Below are positions 53,842 through 61,189 of a stretch of DNA of 64,000 bases, piece by piece. Made by a program: the position numbers and the translations under genes. Position 1 is the stretch's first letter. Each line of letters opens with the position of its first letter. The stretch is from Alcaligenes pakistanensis (GTDB lineage: Bacteria; Pseudomonadota; Gammaproteobacteria; Burkholderiales; Burkholderiaceae_B): contig NZ_BMZN01000001.1 in the NCBI RefSeq assembly GCF_014652815.1, positions 914,888 through 978,887 of the forward strand, in the 5' to 3' direction. The notes under the pieces were generated by a model that was given only the letters and a program-made list of their open reading frames with translations, was not told the DNA's origin and searched no databases.

Positions 53842-55317
53842 TTACAGCTGCTGGCACATGTATTTGATTTCCAGGTACTCGTCGATCCCGTAGCGGGAGC
53901 CTTCGCGACCCAGACCGGATTGCTTGACACCCCCAAAAGGAGCCACTTCGTTGGAAATCAAACCGGTATTGACGCCGACCATGCCGTATTCCAGCGCTTC
54001 GCCCATGCGCCAGGCACGTGCGTTGTCGCGGGTGAACAGGTAGGCGGCAAGACCATATTCGGTGTCATTGGCCATCGCGATCGCTTCAGCTTCGTCTTTG
54101 AAGCGGAACAAAGGCGCCACAGGGCCAAACAATTCTTCACGAGCCACACGCATGGCGGGCGTTGCGTCACCCAGAACGGTGGGCGAGAAGTAAGTGCCGC
54201 CCAAGGCGTGAGGTGTGCCACCTTGCAAAACGTTGGCACCGTGCTCGACGGCATCATCAATCAACTCACGCAGGCGGTTGACGGCTTTTTGTTCGATCAG
54301 CGGACCTTGTTCCACGCCCTCTTCCATGCCGTTACCCACTTTCAGGGTCGCAACACGTTCGCTCAAGGCCTTGGCAAAGCGATCATAAATACCGTCTTGC
54401 ACCAGGAAGCGGTTGGCACACACACAAGTCTGGCCGCTGTTGCGGTACTTGGAAGCCATGGCGCCTTCAATAGCGGCGTCCAGGTCAGCATCATCAAACA
54501 CGATGAACGGGGCATTGCCACCCAGTTCCAGCGACAGGCGCTTGATGGTGGGGGCGCATTGCGCCATCAACAAACGGCCTACTTCGGTGGAACCGGTGAA
54601 GGACAGCTTGCGCACGATGGGGCTGGCCGTCAGAACAGCACCGACTACGCGGGACTGGCCTGTAACCAACTGGAATACACCGGCAGGAATACCCACGCGC
54701 TCGGCCAGTACGGCCAACGCCACGGCGGTCAGGGGAGTCAGGTCGGCTGGGCGAACAATAATGCTGCAACCGGCTGCCAAAGCAGGAGCCACCTTGCGGG
54801 TAATCATGGCGGCGGGGAAGTTCCAGGGAGTAATGGCCGCGCACACACCTACAGGCTGCTTGACCACCACAATGCGTTTGTCCGACTGAGGGTGACCCAT
54901 CACGTCGCCATACACACGTTTGGCTTCTTCGCTGAACCACTCCACAAAGGAGGCAGCGTACAGCACTTCGCCACGAGCCTCGGCCCAGGGTTTGCCCTGT
55001 TCCATGGTCATGATGGTGGCCAGGTCATCCGCATTGGCAACCATGGCATCGAACCAGGCGCGCAACAGCTTGGCACGTTCGTGCCCACTGCGTGCCTTCC
55101 ACTCGCGCTGGGCCACTTCAGCATCGCTGACGACCGATTCGATTTCTGCTGTGGCCAGGCTGGCGACATTGGCCAGGCACTCGCCCGTAGCGGGATTAAG
55201 AACGGCGAAAGTGTTGCCGTCGCCTGCCGAGACCCAACCCTGAGCGGTCCAGGACTGATCTTTAGCCAGGCTGGGATCCTTCAGTTTGCTAATCAATGAT
55301 GTCGCGATATTGTTCAT
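53842..55317 (-). CDS. NAD(P)-dependent aldehyde dehydrogenase, succinate semialdehyde dehydrogenase-like
   Basis: The 491-residue protein belongs to the GabD branch. It has TMEQGKPWAEARGEV, ITPWNFPAAMITRKVAPALAAGC, Glu264 in LELGGNAP and the catalytic Cys298 in NSGQTCVCANR, a pattern typical of SSADH. It also shows EELFGPVAPLFRF and GGVKQSGLGREGSRYGIDEYLEIKY. The usual NAD(P) ribose-contact motif KPAE/KPAS is RPAD here (Arg189), which is unusual. It is the first gene of the operon, divergent from iclR. The product would be succinate or a similar acid. Confidence 0.9.
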   Translation of the reverse strand: MNNIATSLISKLKDPSLAKDQSWTAQGWVSAGDGNTFAVLNPATGECLANVASLATAEIESVVSDAEVAQREWKARSGHERAKLLRAWFDAMVANADDLATIMTMEQGKPWAEARGEVLYAASFVEWFSEEAKRVYGDVMGHPQSDKRIVVVKQPVGVCAAITPWNFPAAMITRKVAPALAAGCSIIVRPADLTPLTAVALAVLAERVGIPAGVFQLVTGQSRVVGAVLTASPIVRKLSFTGSTEVGRLLMAQCAPTIKRLSLELGGNAPFIVFDDADLDAAIEGAMASKYRNSGQTCVCANRFLVQDGIYDRFAKALSERVATLKVGNGMEEGVEQGPLIEQKAVNRLRELIDDAVEHGANVLQGGTPHALGGTYFSPTVLGDATPAMRVAREELFGPVAPLFRFKDEAEAIAMANDTEYGLAAYLFTRDNARAWRMGEALEYGMVGVNTGLISNEVAPFGGVKQSGLGREGSRYGIDEYLEIKYMCQQL

Positions 55318-55552
55318 TATGCTGAACCTGTTTCTCTTATAGTGAACTTGATAGAATTATAGGAGCCGAAAAATCGTGGCGTCAACGAATCGGCTTACGG
55401 GTTTACCCGCATACCGTCAGTCACCGTATTTTTTGTTTTGGGGTATTTGAGGGCACAATGTAGCGCTAGCAAATCTCACCCCTGTTCCCGAGTTCAGCCC
55501 TGTCCATCCGGGCTTATTGGACTTCCTGTGTGTTGTTATGGAGTTAGTCGTA

Positions 55553-56326
55553 GTGGAAGAGAAGAAACTGGTTCCGGCTGTAGTACGTGCAGTCACCGTG
55601 CTGGACGAATTGGCGGCCTCGCCGGAGCCCCTGTCATTTACGGACCTGGTCAAACGCCTGGGTATGCCCAAAAGTTCCTTGTATGGTCTTTGCACCACCT
55701 TGCTGGACCTGCACCTGATCCGTAAGTTGGAAAATGGCAGTTTCACCTTGGGAACACACGTGATGGGCTGGGCAAATGCCTTCCTGTCTCAACTGGATCT
55801 GACGCAAGAGTTTTTTGCGGCCTGGGACGATATGCGCGTCCTGCCCGAGGAGACCATTACTCTGTCCATTCTGGATGGTGAAAATGTGGTCTATATCGCC
55901 TGCCGCAACGGAACCCGGCCTTTGGGTTTCACCTTCCGTGCCGGGATGCGTTTGCCCGCGGTCTATACCGCTACTGGCAAGGCCATGCTGAGCACCTTGC
56001 AAGGGCAGGATCTGGAACAGGCTTTGAACCATTCCTGGCCCGAGCCGCTAACGGCACATGGCCCACGCAACAAAGATGATTTGATGGTGGAATTGAGCGA
56101 CGTACAGCGACTGGGTTATTCCGTAGACGCCTGTGGCGTGCGTGATGGCATGCACTGTTTTGGAGCAGCGGTATTTGATTCCAATAACCGGGCAGCGGTA
56201 GCGGGTGTGGCCGTCAGCTTATTGACTCAGGAAGCCGATGAAGCTGCACAGCGTCGTGCCGGTGAAGCCATGCGCAAGCTGGCCAACCGTTTGTCAGAAC
56301 GCCTAGGCGCATCGCGTAAAGCCTGA
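55553..56326 (+). CDS. IclR family regulator
   Basis: The protein of about 257 residues has an N-terminal winged helix (AVVRAVTVLDELAASPEPLSFTDLVKRLGMPKSSLYGLCTTLLDLHLIRKLENGSFTLG) and a C-terminal GAF-like ligand domain (ILDGENVVYIACRNGTRPLGFTFRAGMRLPAVYTATGKAMLS, then YSVDACGVRDGMHCFGAAVFDSNN). GTG 55553 with GGAG 9 nt upstream is preferred; ATG 55538 is the alternative. It is divergent from the aldehyde dehydrogenase/liv operon and most likely controls it. Confidence 0.9.
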   Translation: MEEKKLVPAVVRAVTVLDELAASPEPLSFTDLVKRLGMPKSSLYGLCTTLLDLHLIRKLENGSFTLGTHVMGWANAFLSQLDLTQEFFAAWDDMRVLPEETITLSILDGENVVYIACRNGTRPLGFTFRAGMRLPAVYTATGKAMLSTLQGQDLEQALNHSWPEPLTAHGPRNKDDLMVELSDVQRLGYSVDACGVRDGMHCFGAAVFDSNNRAAVAGVAVSLLTQEADEAAQRRAGEAMRKLANRLSERLGASRKA

Positions 56327-56332
56327 TGCAGG

Positions 56333-56379
56333 GCGCCGGAAAACGGCGCTTTCAGATAATGGGGCAGCCAAGGCTGCCC
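56333..56379. terminator. Two hairpins between convergent iclR and the MFS gene
   Basis: GCGCCG, loop GAAAA, CGGCGC (56333-56349) with TTTC after it, then GGGCAGCC, AA, GGCTGCCC (56362-56379). They probably terminate both convergent transcripts, although T-runs are short. Confidence 0.6.
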
Positions 56380-56429
56380 GGCCATGCCGTTAGACCTGAG
56401 CAACAGCATCACTTGATGTCTTTTGCCTG

Positions 56430-57836
56430 TTAACAAGACGCCGAGGCGCGCTGCGATGACCTGCCCCACCAAGCCAGCACAATCGCCAATACGCAGAGTC
56501 CTGCGGCAATCAGGAAGGTAATGGAAAAGGCACGACTAATCGCCTGTGCAGAGCTGTCCGCCACCACCTGATCACCCAATAAAGAGGCAAAGACCAGCGG
56601 GAGTAAAGAAGCCCCGGCCATAAAACCCAAATTGCGCGACAGGCCCAGCAAACCCGACAGCAGCCCCTTATGCTCTTCGGCAGCCCGAGCCATGACTGCC
56701 GTGTTATTGGCGGCCATAAATAGCTGGAAACCGGGTGTGATCAAAACCAGCGCGATGACGTAGCCTGCCACCCCCATAAAGTGGGGGAAAATGGCAAAGC
56801 AGCACAGCCCCATACCCGACTGCAGCAAACCCAACATCAGGGTTCGATGCACTCCAAAACGATCCGTAATACGCCCTGCAGGAACCCCGGACAAGGCAGC
56901 CGCCAATGGCCCCATCGCCATCACCATGCCGGTTTCAGCCTCTTTCAAACCCAGCCCAAAAAATAGAAAAAATGGCCCGACCACCAGGGTAGACATCATA
57001 ATGGCCCCCACCAGCAGATTCATGCTGAGCGAGCTCACCAACGCGCGTTCCCCCAGCAAAGCGACAGGCACCAAAGGGCGAGCCGCCTGCCGCTCGGTTC
57101 GGATAAACAGCCACAGCGACACGACACCAGGAATCAGCCACATCCAGGGCTGGATGGCCAGCCCCACCTTGCCGCCAGTGGCTAGTAAAGAGAAGCACAG
57201 CAAAGTGATGGATAGCCAGACACTGCCTGCCCAATCCATGCCTTGAGCAGAGTCGCCTGCTGCTTTTACCTTGGGAATACCGCGTAAGGCCAATACCCAT
57301 AACCCCAACCCAGCCAGGCCCAGCAAGACAAAGGCGGCACGCCAACCCAGAGCACCGATTACCACCCCTCCCAAGGAAGGCCCCAAAGCTGTACCTATGG
57401 CAGACATGGCTCCCATCAAGCCCATGACCGTTCCCAGCCGCGCTTTAGGCACCAAACCTTTAGCCATGGACAAGGGCAATGACATCAGAATGGCCGCTGC
57501 CAACCCCTGCAGTGCGCGGGCGACAACCAGCCACCCCAGGCCTGGAGCCCCGGCGCACAGTGCCGAGGCCAAGGTGAACAGCGCCAAACCCGTCAACAAG
57601 ACACGCCTCTGCCCATATAAGTCGCCCAGACGACCCGCTAGAACAATCGTGACTGTCACCGCCAGCAAATACGCCAGCACGACCCACTGCACCTGCTGGA
57701 CACCCGCTGAAAATACCCGGCTCAGGGCGGGCAAGGCCACCGTGACAATGCTGGTCCCTAAAGAGGCCAGCAAAATAGAACCAGCCAAAGCAAGCAGCAA
57801 ACCCGTGCTGCCCGTCCATATCATTTGTTTTTTCAT
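56430..57836 (-). CDS. DHA2 family (14-TM) MFS drug exporter
   Basis: The 468-residue protein has about 14 hydrophobic segments and the family patterns LASLGTSIVTVALPALSRVF, GRLGDLYGQRRVLLTGL (motif A), RALQGLAAAILMSLPLSMAKGLVP and GPSLGGVVIGALGWRAAFVL (motif C). The ATG at 57836 (MKKQMIWTG) is chosen; the longer open frame overlaps the merR gene and has no ribosome site. It is divergent from a MerR regulator, whose binding-type promoter precedes it, so it is likely induced by a drug or metal sensed by that protein. Confidence 0.88.
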   Translation of the reverse strand: MKKQMIWTGSTGLLLALAGSILLASLGTSIVTVALPALSRVFSAGVQQVQWVVLAYLLAVTVTIVLAGRLGDLYGQRRVLLTGLALFTLASALCAGAPGLGWLVVARALQGLAAAILMSLPLSMAKGLVPKARLGTVMGLMGAMSAIGTALGPSLGGVVIGALGWRAAFVLLGLAGLGLWVLALRGIPKVKAAGDSAQGMDWAGSVWLSITLLCFSLLATGGKVGLAIQPWMWLIPGVVSLWLFIRTERQAARPLVPVALLGERALVSSLSMNLLVGAIMMSTLVVGPFFLFFGLGLKEAETGMVMAMGPLAAALSGVPAGRITDRFGVHRTLMLGLLQSGMGLCCFAIFPHFMGVAGYVIALVLITPGFQLFMAANNTAVMARAAEEHKGLLSGLLGLSRNLGFMAGASLLPLVFASLLGDQVVADSSAQAISRAFSITFLIAAGLCVLAIVLAWWGRSSQRASASC

Positions 57837-57870
57837 GTCTAACTTCTTGTTGTCAGAGGGGTGTTCACCT

Positions 57871-57901
57871 ACTATGCAACTTAAAGTCAACTTGAGGTCA
57901 A
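57871..57901 (-). promoter_or_regulatory. MerR-type promoter of the exporter gene with SoxR-like box
   Basis: On the minus strand TTGACC (57901-57896), 19 bases, CATAGT (57876-57871). The 19-bp spacer is the over-long spacing typical of MerR-controlled promoters. The dyad CTTAAAGTCAACTTGAGG (57880-57897, plus strand) resembles the SoxR box CCTCAAGTTAACTTGAGG. A plus-strand promoter for merR (TTGTTG 57847-57852, 17 bases, TACTAT 57870-57875) overlaps it. Confidence 0.72.
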
Positions 57902-57903
57902 GC

Positions 57904-58332
57904 ATGAAACTCATTGATATTGCGGTCTTATCCAAAACCAGTGGAGTCAGCACTTCCACGCTGCGCTATTACGAGGAAATTGGCTTGATCCAGTCCCCAG
58001 CCCGCAACGGCCTGCGGCGCCAATATAGCGAGGACACCCTGGTACAACTAGCGGTGATCTCCTTAGGCAAAGCGGCAGGGTTCTCGCTGGAAGAAATAGG
58101 CAGAATTTTCAATAAAGACACACCTTCCGATCTCCCACGCCCCACTTTGCAACAACGCGCCGATGAAATTGATCGCCAGGTTCGTCGTATGAAGACCCTG
58201 AGCCATATGCTGCGTCATGTTGCCCAATGCCAGGCCCCCTCGCACATGGAGTGCGAGCGTTTTCGTAAGCTGCTGCGTGTGGCTTGCCCCGCAATCCCAG
58301 CCACCCCCAACGCGGCTCCAGACGCCGAGTAG
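57904..58332 (+). CDS. MerR family regulator
   Basis: The 142-residue protein has the MerR helix-turn-helix KLIDIAVLSKTSGVSTSTLRYYEEIGLIQSPARNGLRRQYSEDTL followed by the dimerisation helix. The C-terminal part carries cysteines in AQCQAPSHMECERFRKLLRVAC, a C-X7-C pair like the metal loop of CueR rather than the [2Fe-2S] pattern of SoxR. The open frame extends 5' but ATG 57904 starts the domain. It is divergent from the 14-TM exporter and probably activates it. The effector is unknown. Confidence 0.85.
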   Translation: MKLIDIAVLSKTSGVSTSTLRYYEEIGLIQSPARNGLRRQYSEDTLVQLAVISLGKAAGFSLEEIGRIFNKDTPSDLPRPTLQQRADEIDRQVRRMKTLSHMLRHVAQCQAPSHMECERFRKLLRVACPAIPATPNAAPDAE

Positions 58333-58424
58333 CAAGCCCCTACAGCGCTAAAAACCACAGCACTGCCCCTGCCCAGTCCAGCGCCCAGCTACAATAGCCA
58401 TTCTTTCTATTTCAGGCAGTTTTT

Positions 58425-59828
58425 GTGAGCTCCCCCATCGTGCCCTCTACCTCTTTCAGTACCCTCCCCCTGCTTCCTGCCTTGCTCGAAACCCTGGATA
58501 GCCTGGGCTTTGAAAAGATGACGGCCATTCAGGAGCAAAGCCTGCCACTGATTCTGGAAGGCCGCGATCTGATTGCTCAAGCCAAGACCGGCAGCGGCAA
58601 GACCGCTGCCTTTGGTCTGGGGCTATTGCAAACGCTGAACCCCGGCAAGCTCGTCCCCCAGGCCCTGGTGATTTGCCCCACTCGCGAACTGGCTGACCAA
58701 GTCACCACTGAGCTGCGCCGCCTGGCTCGCCAAATCCCCAATGTGCGCATGCTGACCCTGTGTGGTGGCGTGCCCTCGCGCCCCCAAACTGAAGCCCTGC
58801 GCAACGGTGCCCATGTCGTGGTTGGTACTCCTGGGCGTATCCAGGACCATCTGGAGCGTGGCAATCTGGACTTAGCCGCACTGAAAACACTGGTGCTGGA
58901 CGAAGCCGATCGCATGGTGGATATGGGTTTCCATGACGACATCGTGGCGATTGCGTCGCACTGCCCTCAGCGCCGCCAAACCTTATTGTTCTCAGCCACT
59001 TACCCTGAGAACATCCGCAAGCTCAGCGCTCGCTTTTTGAACCGGCCTGCTGAAGTCAAAGTAGAAGCTCAGCACGACTCCAGCCAGATCGAGCAGATCT
59101 TTTACGAAGTGCATCCCGAGCAGCGCGTGTCCGCGGTGGTTACGCTGCTGGAGCATTTCCGCCCCGCCTCTACCTTGGTGTTCTGCAACACAAAAATACG
59201 TTGTCAGGAAGTGGTGGAAGAACTGCAGTCCGAAGGCATCAAAGCCCTGGCCCTGACCGGCGACCTGGAACAGCGCGATCGCGATGAAACACTGGTGCAG
59301 TTTTCCAACCAAAGCTGTGCTGTGCTGGTGGCTACCGATGTCGCCTCTCGTGGCCTGGATATTCAGAACCTGGAAGCCGTCATTAACGCGGACGTCACCA
59401 AAGATACGGAAGTCCATATTCACCGTGTCGGCCGCAGTGGTCGTGGTGATCAAAAAGGCTTGGCCTTGAATCTGGTTTCACGCAATGAAATGCACTCGGC
59501 CACCGCGATCGAGCAGTACCAAGGCAGCGCCCTGAAGTGGGGTAACTTGAAAACATTGCGTGCCCAATCCAAAGAACCGCTGCTAGCCCCCATGATGACG
59601 CTAGAGATTCAGGGCGGTAAAAAGGACAAGCTGCGCCCGGGCGATCTGCTCGGTGCCCTGACCCGCGATGTAGGCCTGAAAGGCGATCAGGTCGGCAAGA
59701 TTGCCATTACTGACGCCCGCTCCTACGTGGCACTGGATCGCCGGATTGCCCGCCAATACTTTGACCGTATTGCCAGCACCAATATCAAAGGCCGTCTCTT
59801 TCGGATGCGCTTTGTGGAAGACAAATAA
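58425..59828 (+). CDS. dbpA: ATP-dependent RNA helicase DbpA
   Basis: DbpA is a DEAD-box helicase stimulated by 23S rRNA and active in 50S subunit assembly. The 467-residue protein has the Q motif, motif I AQAKTGSGKT, motif Ia PTRELADQ, DEAD in DEADRMVDMG, SAT in LLFSATYPE, motif VI HRVGRSGRGD. The C-terminal RNA-binding domain DKLRPGDLLGALTRDVGLKGDQVGKIAITD..FRMRFVEDK is diagnostic of DbpA. The start is GTG 58425. A TACAAT lies 30 bp upstream as a possible -10. Confidence 0.95.
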   Translation: MSSPIVPSTSFSTLPLLPALLETLDSLGFEKMTAIQEQSLPLILEGRDLIAQAKTGSGKTAAFGLGLLQTLNPGKLVPQALVICPTRELADQVTTELRRLARQIPNVRMLTLCGGVPSRPQTEALRNGAHVVVGTPGRIQDHLERGNLDLAALKTLVLDEADRMVDMGFHDDIVAIASHCPQRRQTLLFSATYPENIRKLSARFLNRPAEVKVEAQHDSSQIEQIFYEVHPEQRVSAVVTLLEHFRPASTLVFCNTKIRCQEVVEELQSEGIKALALTGDLEQRDRDETLVQFSNQSCAVLVATDVASRGLDIQNLEAVINADVTKDTEVHIHRVGRSGRGDQKGLALNLVSRNEMHSATAIEQYQGSALKWGNLKTLRAQSKEPLLAPMMTLEIQGGKKDKLRPGDLLGALTRDVGLKGDQVGKIAITDARSYVALDRRIARQYFDRIASTNIKGRLFRMRFVEDK

Positions 59829-59855
59829 AGCCACAGCAACCGGTACATAGGCAGC

Positions 59856-59889
59856 CATCAGAACGGTCCACCGCATGGCCGTTCTGATG
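59856..59889. other. Perfect 11-bp inverted repeat after dbpA
   Basis: CATCAGAACGG (59856-59866) and CCGTTCTGATG (59879-59889) with a 12-nt loop, 28 bp after dbpA. There is no T-run; it may be a 3' stabiliser or a weak terminator. Confidence 0.55.
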
Positions 59890-60007
59890 TGCTGACTGGA
59901 TACAATGGTCGCCCCTCCTTGGCAGTGTTTTTTCTACAGGGCAAGCTTTGCTTTTCCCTGCGGCTAACTAAACAACAAGATGCCAGGCTCCGAACGGACA
60001 AAAAAAG

Positions 60008-60625
60008 ATGGATACAGTCATACTTCTTCTGATCGCCGCCATTGCTCTGCACCTTGTGCGGGCACGGTATCAGCGCGGGCGCATTATCCTTTTAGGCCGC
60101 CACTTGAGCAGCTTCCAGCTGGAGCGCCATATGGAAACGCTGACCAACGGCTATACCCGCGCCATTGGAGAGCAGGACTCGGCGCGTCAATTGCAAGTGC
60201 TGGAAATGTTTTCCCAGACTGAACACGCCGTAGCCACCCAAATCCAGTCGCTGGCGGATCTGCTGCAAAAAGAACCTGCGGAGCAAACTCGTGTCGGCAT
60301 GCTGCCTATTTGCGTGCCCTATGCCGAGCGTTTTCTACCTGCCATGACACGCGACTTTCGCCAGCTCTTGCAGATTCATGCCGTCGGGCTACGTCATGTG
60401 GTGGACAATCCCGAGCAGTTGGACCTTAAAAGCCGGGCTTATCATTTGTCCGCCGAGCTGTATCTGTTTCAGCACAGCTGCCACTGGTTCTGCAAATCCC
60501 GCACAGTGGCCGATGCTCGTTTGCTGGCACGCCACAAAGTCACGCATCAGAAAGTGCTGGAGTCCGTATCTGCCCAGACCCGCAACGCCTATTTACGCTG
60601 GCAACAGAAACCTGAACAACAATAA
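60008..60625 (+). CDS. Conserved hypothetical protein with an N-terminal membrane helix
   Basis: The 205-residue protein has an N-terminal hydrophobic segment (TVILLLIAAIALHLV) followed by basic residues and a soluble, mainly helical body with FQLERHMETLTNGYTRAIGEQDSARQLQVLEMFSQTEHAVATQIQSLADLLQ. The C-terminal part holds a cysteine/histidine group (YLFQHSCHWFCKSRTVADARLLARHKVTHQK). I do not recognise the family. It stands between dbpA and the amidase group and has its own terminator. Confidence 0.65.
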   Translation: MDTVILLLIAAIALHLVRARYQRGRIILLGRHLSSFQLERHMETLTNGYTRAIGEQDSARQLQVLEMFSQTEHAVATQIQSLADLLQKEPAEQTRVGMLPICVPYAERFLPAMTRDFRQLLQIHAVGLRHVVDNPEQLDLKSRAYHLSAELYLFQHSCHWFCKSRTVADARLLARHKVTHQKVLESVSAQTRNAYLRWQQKPEQQ

Positions 60626-60654
60626 AAAGCGGAGCCAACAGGCTCCGCTTTTTT
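60624..60654 (+). terminator. Intrinsic terminator after the hypothetical protein gene
   Basis: AAAAGCGGAGCC, loop AACA, GGCTCCGCTTTT and further T's. Confidence 0.93.
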
Positions 60655-60838
60655 ATTCCTTTCCCTCAGGTGTGCACTATCACGGGCATGCGAAAAGCAG
60701 ATTCTCAGCGTTGCCCCCAGACTGCAGCATAGTACCCTGGGAGAAAGTGCGCTACACCCGCTTAGGGATAGGAAAAGCCGCCTGGCTCGAACCGACAGCC
60801 GCTGGAAAACCCTAGTATTTTTCCCGGAACAGATTTTG
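60655..60838. other. Non-coding gap upstream of the structured leader
   Basis: No gene is recognised in these 184 bp. It contains a small inverted repeat (CCCAG at about 60717 and CTGGG at about 60749). A known riboswitch could not be matched by eye. Confidence 0.35.
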
Positions 60839-60956
60839 TAGATTAAATAAGCAGACATCCTCGTCTGCCAAAACAGATGCATGCGCTGCCAAAGTTGCCA
60901 GCGACATGCAGGCAATAAAGCCTCATTCCCTTTCACAAAGGGGTGGGGCTTTTTTT
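60839..60956 (+). promoter_or_regulatory. Structured leader with intrinsic terminator, candidate riboswitch or attenuator of the amidase operon
   Basis: TAGATT (60839-60844) could be a -10, placing the RNA start near 60851. Hairpin 1 is GCAGAC (60851-60856) with GTCTGC (60863-60868). Hairpin 2 is an 11-bp stem, 60878-60888 with 60899-60910, with one bulged A and a 10-nt loop CCAAAGTTGC. TTGC of that loop can pair with GCAA at 60912-60915 as a pseudoknot. A strong terminator follows immediately (60917-60956): AAAGCC to GGCTTT, 16 bp with one bulge, and seven U's. The ATG of the next gene lies 51 bp downstream, so the terminator must be read through for amidase expression. Confidence 0.55.
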
Positions 60957-61006
60957 GTGCGCGTCGTTTGTGCATGCCTGTTTTGACCACCACAAGGAGA
61001 AGACAA

Positions 61007-61189
61007 ATGACGGTAAGTGTGAAAGACGCCTTGGCCGCAAAAGGGATACATCCCAGCCCCCAGCATCTGGAGAAACTGGAGGCCAAATGGCGCGCGATCC
61101 AGGCCATGAAAGGCAATCTGGATGGCATCGCCCTTGACGATGCAGACGTAGCAATCAAACACCTGGCCGGAGGCGACCACCATGAATAA
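61007..61189 (+). CDS. AtzG-like (DUF4089) small subunit
   Basis: The 60-residue protein (MTVSVKDALAAKGIHPSPQHLEKLEAKWRAIQAMKGNLDG then IALDDADVAIKHLAGGDHHE) has AAGGAG 8 nt upstream. It resembles AtzG-type small proteins in length, helical pattern and position directly before a GatA/AtzE-type amidase. AtzG binds and stabilises AtzE, the 1-carboxybiuret hydrolase of cyanuric acid degradation. The stop overlaps the amidase start by 8 bp. Similarity by eye is modest, so the family is tentative. Confidence 0.6.
   Translation: MTVSVKDALAAKGIHPSPQHLEKLEAKWRAIQAMKGNLDGIALDDADVAIKHLAGGDHHE

Noticed and set aside
53920-55299. A 459-codon open frame on the plus strand opposite the aldehyde dehydrogenase gene
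   Set aside because: It is antisense to a clear aldehyde dehydrogenase with all motifs; no ribosome site or family similarity.
57271-57903. N-terminal extension of the MerR frame across the exporter gene
   Set aside because: The MerR domain begins exactly at ATG 57904; the extension is low-complexity antisense of the MFS gene.
60655-60960. Guanidine (ykkC-type) riboswitch before the amidase
   Set aside because: The conserved ykkC sequence blocks, as I know them, are absent; only the leader-plus-terminator layout is similar.
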